A stretch of 9,570 nt of DNA from Nitrospirota bacterium (GCA_013151555.1 JAADIA010000011.1:1-9570), one strand, 5' to 3'. Shown: positions 1 to 6,822, numbered from the stretch's first letter. Numbers and translations: made by a program. The notes: generated from the sequence alone by a model not told the origin.

Positions 1-7
1 GGAAAAC

Positions 8-1308
8 ATGAAGAAAATCGTAGAAAAATTTGCCCGAAAACCGCAGGGCTTGCCTCGCAAAAAGGTTATCTTTGCCTTTATCTGGGGGGCTTTACTTCAC
101 TGGGGCATTATCCCTCCGGCTCTAATAATAATCTTCCTGAGAATTGATCACTATCTTCCTTCTCTGTCAGTTCGTGTTCCCTATAATTTTTTTCTTGCCG
201 CAGGCCTGTTTATTCTCGGTCTTATCTGGACGATAGGTCCTATTCTTGACCAATGGAGAAAAGGAAAAGGAACCTTTATCACATCCTCATGCCCGACGCA
301 GAAATTGGTTACTGAAGGATGTTACCGTTACTCCCGGAATCCGATGTGGTTGGGTTATTTATTTCTCTTTGCCGGGGTGGGATTAATTTTTAACTCTGTG
401 GCCATAATATTCGGACTGCTTCCTCTCACTGCTCTTTTTCTCGTCCTCTACACAAGAATTTTTGAAGAGAAGGTTCTTTCTTGTAAGTTCGGCAAGGAAT
501 ATGAAGAATATAGAAAGAACACTCCGCTTCTTTTCCCTTTACCTGTAGAATCCTTAGGTTGGGTAATCCCTCAAAGAATAAAATTTGTCCTCTCTATTAT
601 CCTGGCCCTGGGAATTTTCTCCTCTATTTTTATCTCCTATAATGCCTTTTCCTTGAAATCTCAGCGATTTGGGAAGATAATATGGCATGGGCCGAGAGAT
701 GAAAAAGAGATTGCTCTTACCTTTGATGACGGTCCAAGTTCTCCTTATACCGGCCAGATACTTGATGTTTTAAAGAAATATAATGTAAAGGCTACTTTCT
801 TCCTGGTGGGAATCCATGTTGACCAGTATCCTGAATTAGTGAGGAGAATAGTAGAAGAGGGACATGCTATAGGTAATCACACTTATTCTCATTCCACCCT
901 TATCTTCGATAATGGGAAACGGATAAAAGAAGAAATTTCTAAATGCGAAGATTCTATAATAAAAGCAAGTGGTCTGAAGCCAAAGATTATTCGTTTGCCA
1001 AAAAACTGGAGGAAGCCGGAAATATTTGAGATTTCCGAGGAGATGGGTTATGTCATAATCAGTGAGTCTAAAAGGGCTTTTGATTGGGAAAACCCGGGGG
1101 TAAACAAGATTGTAAAGAAGGTCATGAAAGGACTCAAGCCGGGGGATATTATATTATCGGTATGCATGATGGAGATGGCGACCATCTCATCTATCAACAT
1201 TCCCGGGAGCAGACGGTGCAGTCTTTGCCGATAATAATTAAGGAAATAAGGAAAAGGGGTTATTCTTTTGTAACTATCCCGGAGATGCTTTCCCAGGAAG
1301 AGAAATGA
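8..1308 (+). CDS. ICMT/PEMT-like methyltransferase domain fused to NodB polysaccharide deacetylase, frameshifted near the 3' end
   Basis: The N-terminal part (about residues 20-185) is a multi-helix membrane domain with hallmarks of the isoprenylcysteine/phospholipid methyltransferase family: GKGT (86-89), RNPMWLG (110-116) and FEEKVL followed by FGKEYEEY (152-168). After another membrane helix (about 192-212) comes a NodB deacetylase domain with TFDDG (238-242), the metal-binding HTYSH (291-295) and a late D-W pair (359-360). The usual RPP motif is altered to RLPKN (329-333). The open frame runs to 1234, but its last ~25 residues do not fit the family. The next frame, open to 1308, carries the missing MHDGDGD motif and a normal C-terminus, so a frameshift lies at about 1145-1162. 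A GGAAAA ribosome site sits at the window edge. The likely role is deacetylation of an envelope polysaccharide; the methyltransferase substrate is unknown. Whether the break is real or a sequence error cannot be told. Confidence 0.85.
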
Positions 1309-2648
1309 ATATGGCTAAGGAGTATTTGCCCATGAATAAATGTATGAATAAATGTATGTTTAACCTTGATATGTGTGTGCCTCAACTGGAGCTGCCCCGG
1401 GTGATTATTGTTGGGGGTGGTTTCGCCGGTATCCCGCTTGCAAAGGCACTTAAAAATAAACCTGTTCAGCTTATTCTTTTAGACAAAAATAATTTTCATC
1501 AATTCCTTCCCCTTTTGTATCAGGTTGCTACCAGTGGATTAGAACCTGATTCCATTGCCTTTCCCTTAAGAAAGCAATTCCATGATTATGAAAATTTTAT
1601 CTTCCGGATGGCCGAGATCATCCGAATAATACCGGAAGAAAACAAACTGGAAACGTCAATCGGGGCGATAGCTTATGACTATCTGGTATTAGGTACCGGA
1701 AGTAATACTAATTTTTTCGGTTTAAAGGATGTTTCCTTACATGCTAACGGAATGAAAACCATCCAAGAGGCTTTGGATTTGAGAAGCCTGATTTTGCAAA
1801 ATTTTGAACAAGCAGTTAGCACCTGTGATTTAAGTGAACGGGATGCGCTCACTAACTTTATGATTGTCGGGGGTGGACCGGCAGGTGTCGAAACTGCCGG
1901 GGCTTTAGCCGAATTTAAGAAATATATTCTTCCCAAGGATTATCCTGAATTAGACCCGGGTTTAACAAAACTCTATTTGTTGGAAGCCGGGAAAAGACTT
2001 CTCTCTTCCATGTCGGAAAAAGCATCATTTAATGCATATAATGAGTTAAAACGAATGGGAGTCCAGGTGAGATTGCAAACGGGACTACAGTCGTACGACG
2101 GACTGCAGGCAACTACAAACACCGGAGAATCTTTTAACGTTAGAACCCTAATATGGACTGCCGGGGTAAAAGGTGCAGTTCCCAAGGGAATTAAGGAAAG
2201 TGCTCTTGCAAGAGGCAACAGGATTTTAGTAGATGAATATAACCGGGTAAAGGGATATGAGAACATTTTTGCCATTGGTGATGTGGCCGCAATGATTTCC
2301 GATAAATATCCCGGAGGCCATCCCATGGTTGCCCAGGCAGCAATACAACAGGGTAAACAACTGGGAAAGAATATTATGAACCTCATTCTGAAAAGAAAGC
2401 CTCTTCCCTTTATCTATAAAGATAAAGGCTCATTAGCTACAATAGGAAAAAAGAGAGCCGTTGCCGACTTAAATAAGATAAAACTCAGCGGGTTTTTCGC
2501 CTGGCTGATATGGTCGCTTGTCCATCTAATTACCATAAGTGGATTTAGGAACAAGGTAATGGTAACCCTCGATTGGACTTGGAGTTATTTAACCTATGAG
2601 AAGGGAAACCGGCTGATTATAAGAAAATATAACAAAAAGGAAAAATAA
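1305..2648 (+). CDS. ndh: Type II NADH:quinone oxidoreductase (NDH-2)
   Basis: This is a single-subunit flavoprotein of the NDH-2 family, expected to pass electrons from NADH to membrane quinone without pumping protons. The FAD-binding motif VGGGFAG is at residues 36-42 and the NADH-binding motif VGGGPAGVETAGALAEF begins at 188. WTAG (284-287), the second FAD motif AIGDVA (323-328) and the quinone-site pattern AQAAIQQG (343-350) follow. The C-terminal ~60 residues are hydrophobic/aromatic and suit membrane attachment. Length (447 aa) fits the family. Its ATG overlaps the restored stop of the upstream gene as ATGA, with GGAAGAG upstream, suggesting translational coupling. The ~30 residues before the FAD motif are longer than usual, contain three Cys and include a perfect 12-bp tandem repeat, so starts at 1311, 1356 or 1371 are possible. 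A related sulfide:quinone-type enzyme is less likely given the motifs. Confidence 0.9.
   Translation: MNMAKEYLPMNKCMNKCMFNLDMCVPQLELPRVIIVGGGFAGIPLAKALKNKPVQLILLDKNNFHQFLPLLYQVATSGLEPDSIAFPLRKQFHDYENFIFRMAEIIRIIPEENKLETSIGAIAYDYLVLGTGSNTNFFGLKDVSLHANGMKTIQEALDLRSLILQNFEQAVSTCDLSERDALTNFMIVGGGPAGVETAGALAEFKKYILPKDYPELDPGLTKLYLLEAGKRLLSSMSEKASFNAYNELKRMGVQVRLQTGLQSYDGLQATTNTGESFNVRTLIWTAGVKGAVPKGIKESALARGNRILVDEYNRVKGYENIFAIGDVAAMISDKYPGGHPMVAQAAIQQGKQLGKNIMNLILKRKPLPFIYKDKGSLATIGKKRAVADLNKIKLSGFFAWLIWSLVHLITISGFRNKVMVTLDWTWSYLTYEKGNRLIIRKYNKKEK
1332..1355 (+). repeat. Perfect 12-bp tandem duplication inside the NDH-2 N-terminus
   Basis: ATGAATAAATGT occurs twice head to tail and in frame, encoding Met-Asn-Lys-Cys twice. 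Another ATG follows directly at 1356. The duplication lies in the extension before the FAD-binding fold, where it can vary without harming the enzyme. Confidence 0.9.
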
Positions 2649-2656
2649 TAACAACT

Positions 2657-2671
2657 CTGCAAGTTTTGCAG
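2657..2671. promoter_or_regulatory. Palindromic operator/enhancer candidate, copy 1
   Basis: CTGCAA-GTT-TTGCAG is a perfect 6-bp inverted repeat with a 3-bp centre. The same TGCAA-N3-TTGCA pattern recurs at 2709-2721, centre to centre 51 bp, about five helical turns. Both lie upstream of the sigma-54 promoter at 2833, where enhancer-binding activators usually sit. The stem could also form a weak hairpin after the NDH-2 gene, followed by TTTATTT, so a terminator role is not excluded. Confidence 0.5.
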
Positions 2672-2708
2672 TTTATTTCCTTCAAAAACACCGATGAGGG
2701 CAGAAATG

Positions 2709-2722
2709 TGCAAAAATTGCAG
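2709..2722. promoter_or_regulatory. Palindromic operator/enhancer candidate, copy 2
   Basis: TGCAA-AAA-TTGCA is the second copy of the inverted repeat at 2657-2671 and shares the trailing TTGCAGTTT. It is centred about 131 bp upstream of the -12 element of the sigma-54 promoter, a normal distance for an AAA+ activator site. The cognate regulator is not in the window. Confidence 0.5.
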
Positions 2723-2832
2723 TTTGCTCCCAATTGTCGGGAAAGTATAATTTAAGCAACTACCAGTATTTTATTTCCTAACGCTTTGAAGATAACCCAC
2801 TTAGAGAAAAACTGAGAGAGCTTTTTCATTGC

Positions 2833-2848
2833 TGGCACGAAAATTGCA
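2833..2848 (+). promoter_or_regulatory. Sigma-54 (RpoN) -24/-12 promoter
   Basis: TGGCAC-GAAAA-TTGCA matches the RpoN consensus TGGCAC-N5-TTGCW exactly. The GG (2834-2835) and GC (2846-2847) pairs are separated by exactly 10 bases. Transcription would start near 2859, just before the DOMON-protein start codons. Such promoters need an ATP-driven enhancer-binding protein, consistent with the two palindromes upstream. Confidence 0.82.
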
Positions 2849-2882
2849 TTCATTTTAAGAGCGAGGTACTAATATGTTGGGC

Positions 2883-2887
2883 AGGAG
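2883..2887 (+). promoter_or_regulatory. Ribosome binding site that decides the DOMON-gene start
   Basis: AGGAG lies 7 bases before the ATG at 2895 and is better than the GAGGT (2863-2867) serving the in-frame ATG at 2874. The 2895 start also leaves a longer leader downstream of the predicted sigma-54 start point (about 36 nt rather than 15). Confidence 0.5.
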
Positions 2888-2894
2888 TAGAATT

Positions 2895-3704
2895 ATGTCT
2901 AAATCAAAACTTGCGGTGCAGTTGCTTCTGACGGCTGTTTTTACAACCCTTATGGTAAGTCTGGCGCTGGCCCATGAAGCTGGCAAGGAAAAGGGGGCGA
3001 ACCTTTTTGCCGGAGTGAAAACTATAATAATACCCTATGTGGCAAATCCCGGTATTGTTATTGATGGAAAAATCGGAACAGGTGAATATCGCGAAGCCGG
3101 ACGATTTGTGGACGAAGATACTGGAATGGAGGCCTACCTCCTCCATGACGGCAAGAACCTCTATGTGGGTCTGAAAAATCCTGAAGATGGCTGGGTAGCG
3201 ATTGGCTTTGGGAACGATAACGAGGATCTGGATAAGGGGGGCAATGTGGTAACAGGCTACCTGGATAAGGGAGTCCTGATGCTCCGGGAGTTTTATGCTT
3301 CTAAAATCACCGGAGAAATGGAGGTTAAGCCGATTGAGAAGGTTGGAGGCGTGGGCGACATAAGCGCTGCAAAAGGAGGAGATGGTAAAGCAACAACCAT
3401 AGAATTCACCGTTCCCTTAAACTCCACCGGCAAATATGGTCGTCATCTTGAACCCGGAAAGATATATCCGCTTATTATAGCCTTTAACCGCTCCATAGAA
3501 TTCCCGGCTGCCCTGGACCGGGGAGAAATTCATTTTGATAAGGCATATATTGTCCGGAAGAGCGATAACTTAAAGGAAATAAAGGACCTCTTTGCCAAGA
3601 AAAGAGCCCCGTATGCGCCCTATGATACCGTCATCGCCATGACAATTGTTGGCCTGTTTGCACTCGTATTACTTATTGTTTATTCGAAAAAGGGGAAAGA
3701 ATAA
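2895..3704 (+). CDS. Exported, membrane-anchored DOMON / ethylbenzene-dehydrogenase-like (EB_dh) protein
   Basis: Numbered from the 2895 start (269 aa), residues 1-27 form a signal peptide (two Lys, hydrophobic stretch, ALA then His). Residues about 45-225 resemble the DOMON-type beta-sandwich of the ethylbenzene dehydrogenase gamma family, with an opening IDGKIGTGEY segment and the signature GWVAIGFGND. Residues about 246-264 form one membrane helix, followed by SKKGKE, so the domain faces the periplasm. Proteins of this family often bind heme b through Met with His or Lys; several Met and Lys are present but I cannot assign ligands. The stop is directly followed by the cytochrome b ATG, so the two are surely co-translated and probably partners in electron transfer. 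A carbohydrate-binding role of the related CBM9 fold is the alternative. ATG 2874 would add seven residues. Confidence 0.75.
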   Translation: MSKSKLAVQLLLTAVFTTLMVSLALAHEAGKEKGANLFAGVKTIIIPYVANPGIVIDGKIGTGEYREAGRFVDEDTGMEAYLLHDGKNLYVGLKNPEDGWVAIGFGNDNEDLDKGGNVVTGYLDKGVLMLREFYASKITGEMEVKPIEKVGGVGDISAAKGGDGKATTIEFTVPLNSTGKYGRHLEPGKIYPLIIAFNRSIEFPAALDRGEIHFDKAYIVRKSDNLKEIKDLFAKKRAPYAPYDTVIAMTIVGLFALVLLIVYSKKGKE

Positions 3705-4754
3705 ATGAGTAACGATAAGTTTGAATCACAGAATAAGATGGTAACTAAAGTATGGCAATTTCTGGATGAAAGATTGAAATTCAGTACGATATCTTATGAT
3801 ATCCCCAAACACGGGAATAATCTGAGCTACTGTTTAGGTGGGATAACTTTATTCGGGTTCGTACTGCTTTTTATAACGGGAATATACATGGCGGCATTCT
3901 ACCATCCGGAGGTCTCAGAGGCGAACGAGAGCGTCCGTCTTATAACTGCCAGCGGTTTAGGAAGTTTTATCAGGGGGTTGCACTACTGGGGCGGGCAGGC
4001 GGTTCTGATTTCGATTATTTTGCATATGGTGAGGGTATATATAACGGGCTCATACAAGAAGCCGAGAGAATTTAACTGGTTGGTAGGTATAGCCTTGCTG
4101 GCCATAACCATAGGTTTGCTGTTCAGCGGCACCGTTCTGAAATGGAATCAGGAAGCGCTTGAAGCGTATATGCATAATGTCGAGATAGGTAAAATGTTTG
4201 GAACTCTGGGTATGCTGCTCACCGGCACTACAGAGACTTTTAATCTTTTAACGAGGATGTTCATGACTCACGCAATTCTCCTCCCCCTGCTTCTGATTTT
4301 TCTGTTTATGGCGCATGCTTACTTTATAAAACAACACGAAATATCTCCGCTACCCTGGCACAAAAAGACTCCGGAGACAGTTCCCTTTACTTCACATTTA
4401 AAAAAATTGACGGCCTATGGTCTCTCGTTTTGGGTGATACTCGGCATTTTTGCCCTGGTCTTCCCTTCTCCCTTGGGTCCAGCGCCTATTTGGGGAATAG
4501 AGGTAACGAAACCCCCCTGGTTTTTCCTTACCCTCTATCCCTTGGAGGACCTCTTCGGGGTCAAGGCCATTCTCTATGCTACCATACTGACATTTATTTT
4601 GTTAGCAGCTGTTCCCCTGATAGATAGAAGTAAAAATAGAGAGCCACGCAGAAGAAAACTGATGATCGCCGGACTGCTCATAGCCCTTACCCTGTATATT
4701 GTCCTGACTCTCATCGGTGCATTTACACCACCGCGTGTCCATATAGGCATGTAG
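3705..4754 (+). CDS. Cytochrome b of b6/subunit IV type, fused, with PPWF Qo motif
   Basis: The 349-residue protein holds about seven membrane helices, four in a cytochrome b6-like half and three in a subunit IV-like half. Heme b ligand pairs are H93/H107 (H-x13-H) and H189/H204 (H-x14-H); the 14-residue second spacing is the b6 hallmark. SYCLGGITLF at 41-50 matches the b6 segment whose Cys carries the extra covalent heme c_n, making Cys43 a candidate ligand. The quinol-oxidation motif, PEWY in classic complexes, is PPWF here (270-273), so the usual Glu is absent. AGGGGA at 3691-3696 gives a good ribosome site and the gene starts immediately after the upstream TAA. No Rieske protein or c-type cytochrome follows, so the electron acceptor is unclear; the DOMON protein is the obvious local candidate. 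It most likely acts as a membrane quinol/quinone oxidoreductase. Confidence 0.88.
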   Translation: MSNDKFESQNKMVTKVWQFLDERLKFSTISYDIPKHGNNLSYCLGGITLFGFVLLFITGIYMAAFYHPEVSEANESVRLITASGLGSFIRGLHYWGGQAVLISIILHMVRVYITGSYKKPREFNWLVGIALLAITIGLLFSGTVLKWNQEALEAYMHNVEIGKMFGTLGMLLTGTTETFNLLTRMFMTHAILLPLLLIFLFMAHAYFIKQHEISPLPWHKKTPETVPFTSHLKKLTAYGLSFWVILGIFALVFPSPLGPAPIWGIEVTKPPWFFLTLYPLEDLFGVKAILYATILTFILLAAVPLIDRSKNREPRRRKLMIAGLLIALTLYIVLTLIGAFTPPRVHIGM

Positions 4755-4758
4755 GCCA

Positions 4759-5031
4759 ATGCATGCTCCCGCAGAAGAACTCACCCTGATCCCCAACATG
4801 ATCCCTAAAACGGATATAGAGAAGGCCGTATGTAAGGCTATATCCGACAGGAAGGTGTCTTCTGTTTTAGAGTTGGAAGATTACGTGGCTGATTGTCTTT
4901 TCACAAATGAAGTTGCTGGTGGGGTGGTAATGGCCGGCATAGGAGATATCGGGCCGCAGGCCTTTCTCGAAGATGCTATAAGGATAATTCAGTCGTTAAA
5001 TGGCAGATTGATAACAATAAAAAAACGGTGA
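4759..5031 (+). CDS. Small conserved-context orphan protein, third gene of the cytochrome b operon
   Basis: I do not recognise this 90-residue protein. It starts 4 nt after the cytochrome b stop with no convincing ribosome site (TAGG only), which points to translational coupling. An in-frame ATG at 4798 would give 77 residues. It looks soluble: no signal peptide or membrane helix, with likely helices near 17-33 and 70-84. Two Cys occur (residues 25 and 46), and a glycine-rich segment EVAGGVVMAGIGDIGP spans about 51-66. The sequence has coding-like composition with a long open frame and no competing frame. It may be an assembly or regulatory factor for the neighbouring complex, but that rests only on position. 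Confidence 0.65.
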   Translation: MHAPAEELTLIPNMIPKTDIEKAVCKAISDRKVSSVLELEDYVADCLFTNEVAGGVVMAGIGDIGPQAFLEDAIRIIQSLNGRLITIKKR

Positions 5032-5051
5032 TGTTCAAAACTTAAGAAGGT

Positions 5052-5090
5052 ATGAATAATAGCTGGTTAATGAGAAAGGATTTATCATAA
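5052..5090 (+). other. 12-codon mini-ORF resembling the EIIA N-terminus
   Basis: An ATG frame encodes MNNSWLMRKDLS and stops. It matches 7 of 12 residues of the start of the second EIIA-like protein (MKLSNLMREDLI). It lies in the 92-nt gap before the TSUP gene. It may be a decayed EIIA remnant or chance; the AAGAAGG upstream is too close (1 nt) to be a good ribosome site. Confidence 0.2.
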
Positions 5091-5123
5091 GAGCGAGAAC
5101 CTCTATGGAAAAGGAATACGCTT

Positions 5124-5948
5124 GTGGATTTTAGCTTGCTTAATTCCGGATTAAGTATTCTTGTGGGATTCTTTATCGGAATTACTATCGGGATGACTGG
5201 CATTGGTGGAGGCGCATTAGTTATGCCGGCATTGATCTATATTCTTAAAATACCTCCGGTCCCTGCGGTAGGTACAAGTTTGGCTTATGCTATCCTCACG
5301 AGAATAGGGGGTTTGATTGAACACCTGCGTTTGAAGACGATTAGAAAAAGAACGGGATTGTATTTTATTCTGGGCAGTGCTCCGGCGGTACTTTTAAGTT
5401 CCCAGCTCTTAAACCAACTCTCCCGGAAGATTGATCCTGCTGCTCTCAACCCTATCCTTCAAGTTAGTATCGGTATCGTTCTCTTGATAACTTGCGGAGC
5501 TTTGATTTTCGAGACTTATTTTCTGGAGAAGCTAACCGGAAAAAGTTCGAACGAACATTATATTCCCCGGGATAAATTTCCTTTAAAACGCAAAATAGGG
5601 GGAATCTGTTCCGGTATAATTGTCGGCTCTATTGTCGGAGCTACATCAATAGGAGGGGGAGTTTTACTTATTCCCCTGTTGATTATATTTTTCAATCTCA
5701 GTGCCAGCAATACGGTAGGGACAAGCATGATGATCTCCGTTGTTTTAGCGGTGCTGGGCGGTTCGGTGTATCTTTTAAATGGCAATGTAATCATCCTCAC
5801 CGTTATCCTAATGACTATCGGGTCTTTACCCGGAGTTTCCCTCGGCAGCAGGATAGCGGTAAGATTGCCGGAAAAAGTCCTTAAGTTTTTTATTATTGCT
5901 ATTATTGGTTTTGCTGCCGTCAGTTTATTCTTTGGATTAAAGAGATAA
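5124..5948 (+). CDS. TSUP-family membrane transporter (TauE/SafE-like)
   Basis: This 274-residue, largely hydrophobic protein has the internal two-fold repeat of the sulfite exporter TauE/SafE family. GMTGIGGGALVMPAL (23-37) is echoed by GATSIGGGVLLIPLL (172-186), and AVGTSL (48-53) by TVGTSM (197-202), with about eight membrane helices and a charged central loop near 138-157. Family members move sulfite, sulfoacetate or other small organic anions; the substrate here cannot be read from sequence. The start is GTG at 5124, with AGGA 8 nt upstream; no in-frame ATG precedes it. The next gene begins 17 nt after its stop, suggesting one transcript with the EIIA-like gene. Confidence 0.9.
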   Translation: MDFSLLNSGLSILVGFFIGITIGMTGIGGGALVMPALIYILKIPPVPAVGTSLAYAILTRIGGLIEHLRLKTIRKRTGLYFILGSAPAVLLSSQLLNQLSRKIDPAALNPILQVSIGIVLLITCGALIFETYFLEKLTGKSSNEHYIPRDKFPLKRKIGGICSGIIVGSIVGATSIGGGVLLIPLLIIFFNLSASNTVGTSMMISVVLAVLGGSVYLLNGNVIILTVILMTIGSLPGVSLGSRIAVRLPEKVLKFFIIAIIGFAAVSLFFGLKR

Positions 5949-5964
5949 GGCGAGGGGGAAGAAA

Positions 5965-6450
5965 TTGTTGCTCGCTAACTTAATGAAAGAAGATTTGATC
6001 ATAATGGACCTGCATTCCCGGGAGAAGATGCTGGTTATCAGGGAAATGATAGACCGGCTGAAGCAGGCTGGGGAGATTGCCAATTGGATAGATTGTTTGA
6101 ATGTGATTTCCGAAAGAGAACAATTAAAAACTACCGGTATCGGGGAAGGAATCGCTATCCCTCATGCAAGAACGAATGCTGTTAAAAATTTAGTCATTGC
6201 CTTTGCCCGGTCCCGGGAAGGAATTGATTTTAAGTCTATAGATGGTCAGCCGGTTCACTTAATCTTCATGTTGGTTTCGCCTCCTCCCGATGCCGGCCTT
6301 TACTTGAATGCCCTGGCCAGGATATGTGCTCTGTTAAGACGGAAGGATTTCAAAGAATCTTTAATCAAAGCAGATAATGCTCAAGAAATAATATCCCTAA
6401 TAAGAGAATCTGAGATAATGGGAGGAAGAGAAAGTGCCAAAACCGGATAA
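5965..6450 (+). CDS. Solo PTS EIIA-like (fructose/nitrogen type) regulatory protein, copy 1
   Basis: This is a 161-residue single-domain protein of the PTS EIIA type 2 family. GIGEGIAIPHART (58-70) contains the phosphoacceptor His67, with IAFARS and LIFMLVSPP further on. I chose the TTG start at 5965, behind GAGGGGG (5952-5958), because the protein then aligns residue for residue with the second copy at 7525; an ATG at 5983 would remove the shared NLM-EDL beginning. No EIIB, EIIC, HPr or EI gene is present, so a regulatory role like that of PtsN (EIIA-Ntr) is more likely than sugar uptake, perhaps on the adjacent transporter. Residues after 150 extend past copy 2 and overlap the next gene by 17 nt. 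Confidence 0.85.
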   Translation: MLLANLMKEDLIIMDLHSREKMLVIREMIDRLKQAGEIANWIDCLNVISEREQLKTTGIGEGIAIPHARTNAVKNLVIAFARSREGIDFKSIDGQPVHLIFMLVSPPPDAGLYLNALARICALLRRKDFKESLIKADNAQEIISLIRESEIMGGRESAKTG

Positions 6451-6817
6451 AACATCTATCGATAAATGTTCAACCTGTGGCAATTTCACCTTAAGCACCT
6501 CAGCTCATGGCATAAGCCTGCCCGAGGGGACCTTTTGCAAAGATTGTCTGGCTGAGCTGGTAAAGATAGGCCTGGCTCAGAGAACTCAGAAAACTGTTAG
6601 GTGGTATTATAGCATCCCTTTCGTTATCCTTGAGCTCTTACTTTTTGGTCCTTTCGCACTACCCTTACTCTGGAAAAGCGATAGGTTTAGTTCTCTGGTA
6701 AAGGTTGTCCTAACCTTGATTGTGGCTATCTTTACCGTCTTAATTGCAATCTATGCGATGGCCTTAATTAAGAAAGCTTCTGCCTATTTCCAGTCAACTA
6801 TTGACCTTTTGGAGTAA
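6434..6817 (+). CDS. Zinc-ribbon protein with two membrane helices
   Basis: The N-terminus holds a four-Cys zinc ribbon, C-x2-C at residues 12-15 and C-x2-C at 35-38. Two hydrophobic helices follow (about 57-80 and 87-112), joined by a short charged turn. The segment GPFALPLLW (72-80) is a pattern I recall from several small bacterial membrane proteins of unknown function. A short tail ends the protein at residue 127. The GTG start is preceded by GGAGG (6421-6425) at 8 nt, and the gene overlaps the EIIA-like gene by 17 nt, indicating tight co-expression. The Cys-rich head probably lies in the cytoplasm, where the EIIA and RsbT-like neighbours would be, but topology is inferred. No enzymatic role is evident. 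Confidence 0.75.
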   Translation: MPKPDKTSIDKCSTCGNFTLSTSAHGISLPEGTFCKDCLAELVKIGLAQRTQKTVRWYYSIPFVILELLLFGPFALPLLWKSDRFSSLVKVVLTLIVAIFTVLIAIYAMALIKKASAYFQSTIDLLE

Positions 6818-6822
6818 TTAAG

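Noticed and set aside
1141-1147. Programmed -1 frameshift at the G5 run in the deacetylase gene
   Set aside because: Slipping here would lose the conserved GDIIL segment, which is read in the original frame after the run, so the shift must lie further downstream.
1973-2386. Antisense open frame (137 codons) across NDH-2
   Set aside because: The sense strand encodes clearly conserved NDH-2 motifs here; the antisense translation shows no motif.
2657-2680. Rho-independent terminator after NDH-2 (CTGCAA stem followed by TTTATTT)
   Set aside because: The stem is only 6 bp with half A/T pairs and the U-tract is broken. The same palindrome recurs at 2709 in front of a sigma-54 promoter, so a binding site explains both copies better.
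2724-2751. Sigma-70 promoter with a perfect TATAAT at 2746
   Set aside because: The best -35 match (TTGCTC, 16-bp spacing) has only three of six bases right, and an exact sigma-54 promoter lies closer to the gene. It could be a secondary promoter but is not supported.
2860-2868. AAGAGCGAG repeated at 5089-5097 upstream of the TSUP gene
   Set aside because: A single shared 9-mer without flanking similarity or promoter context; expected by chance in purine-rich leaders.
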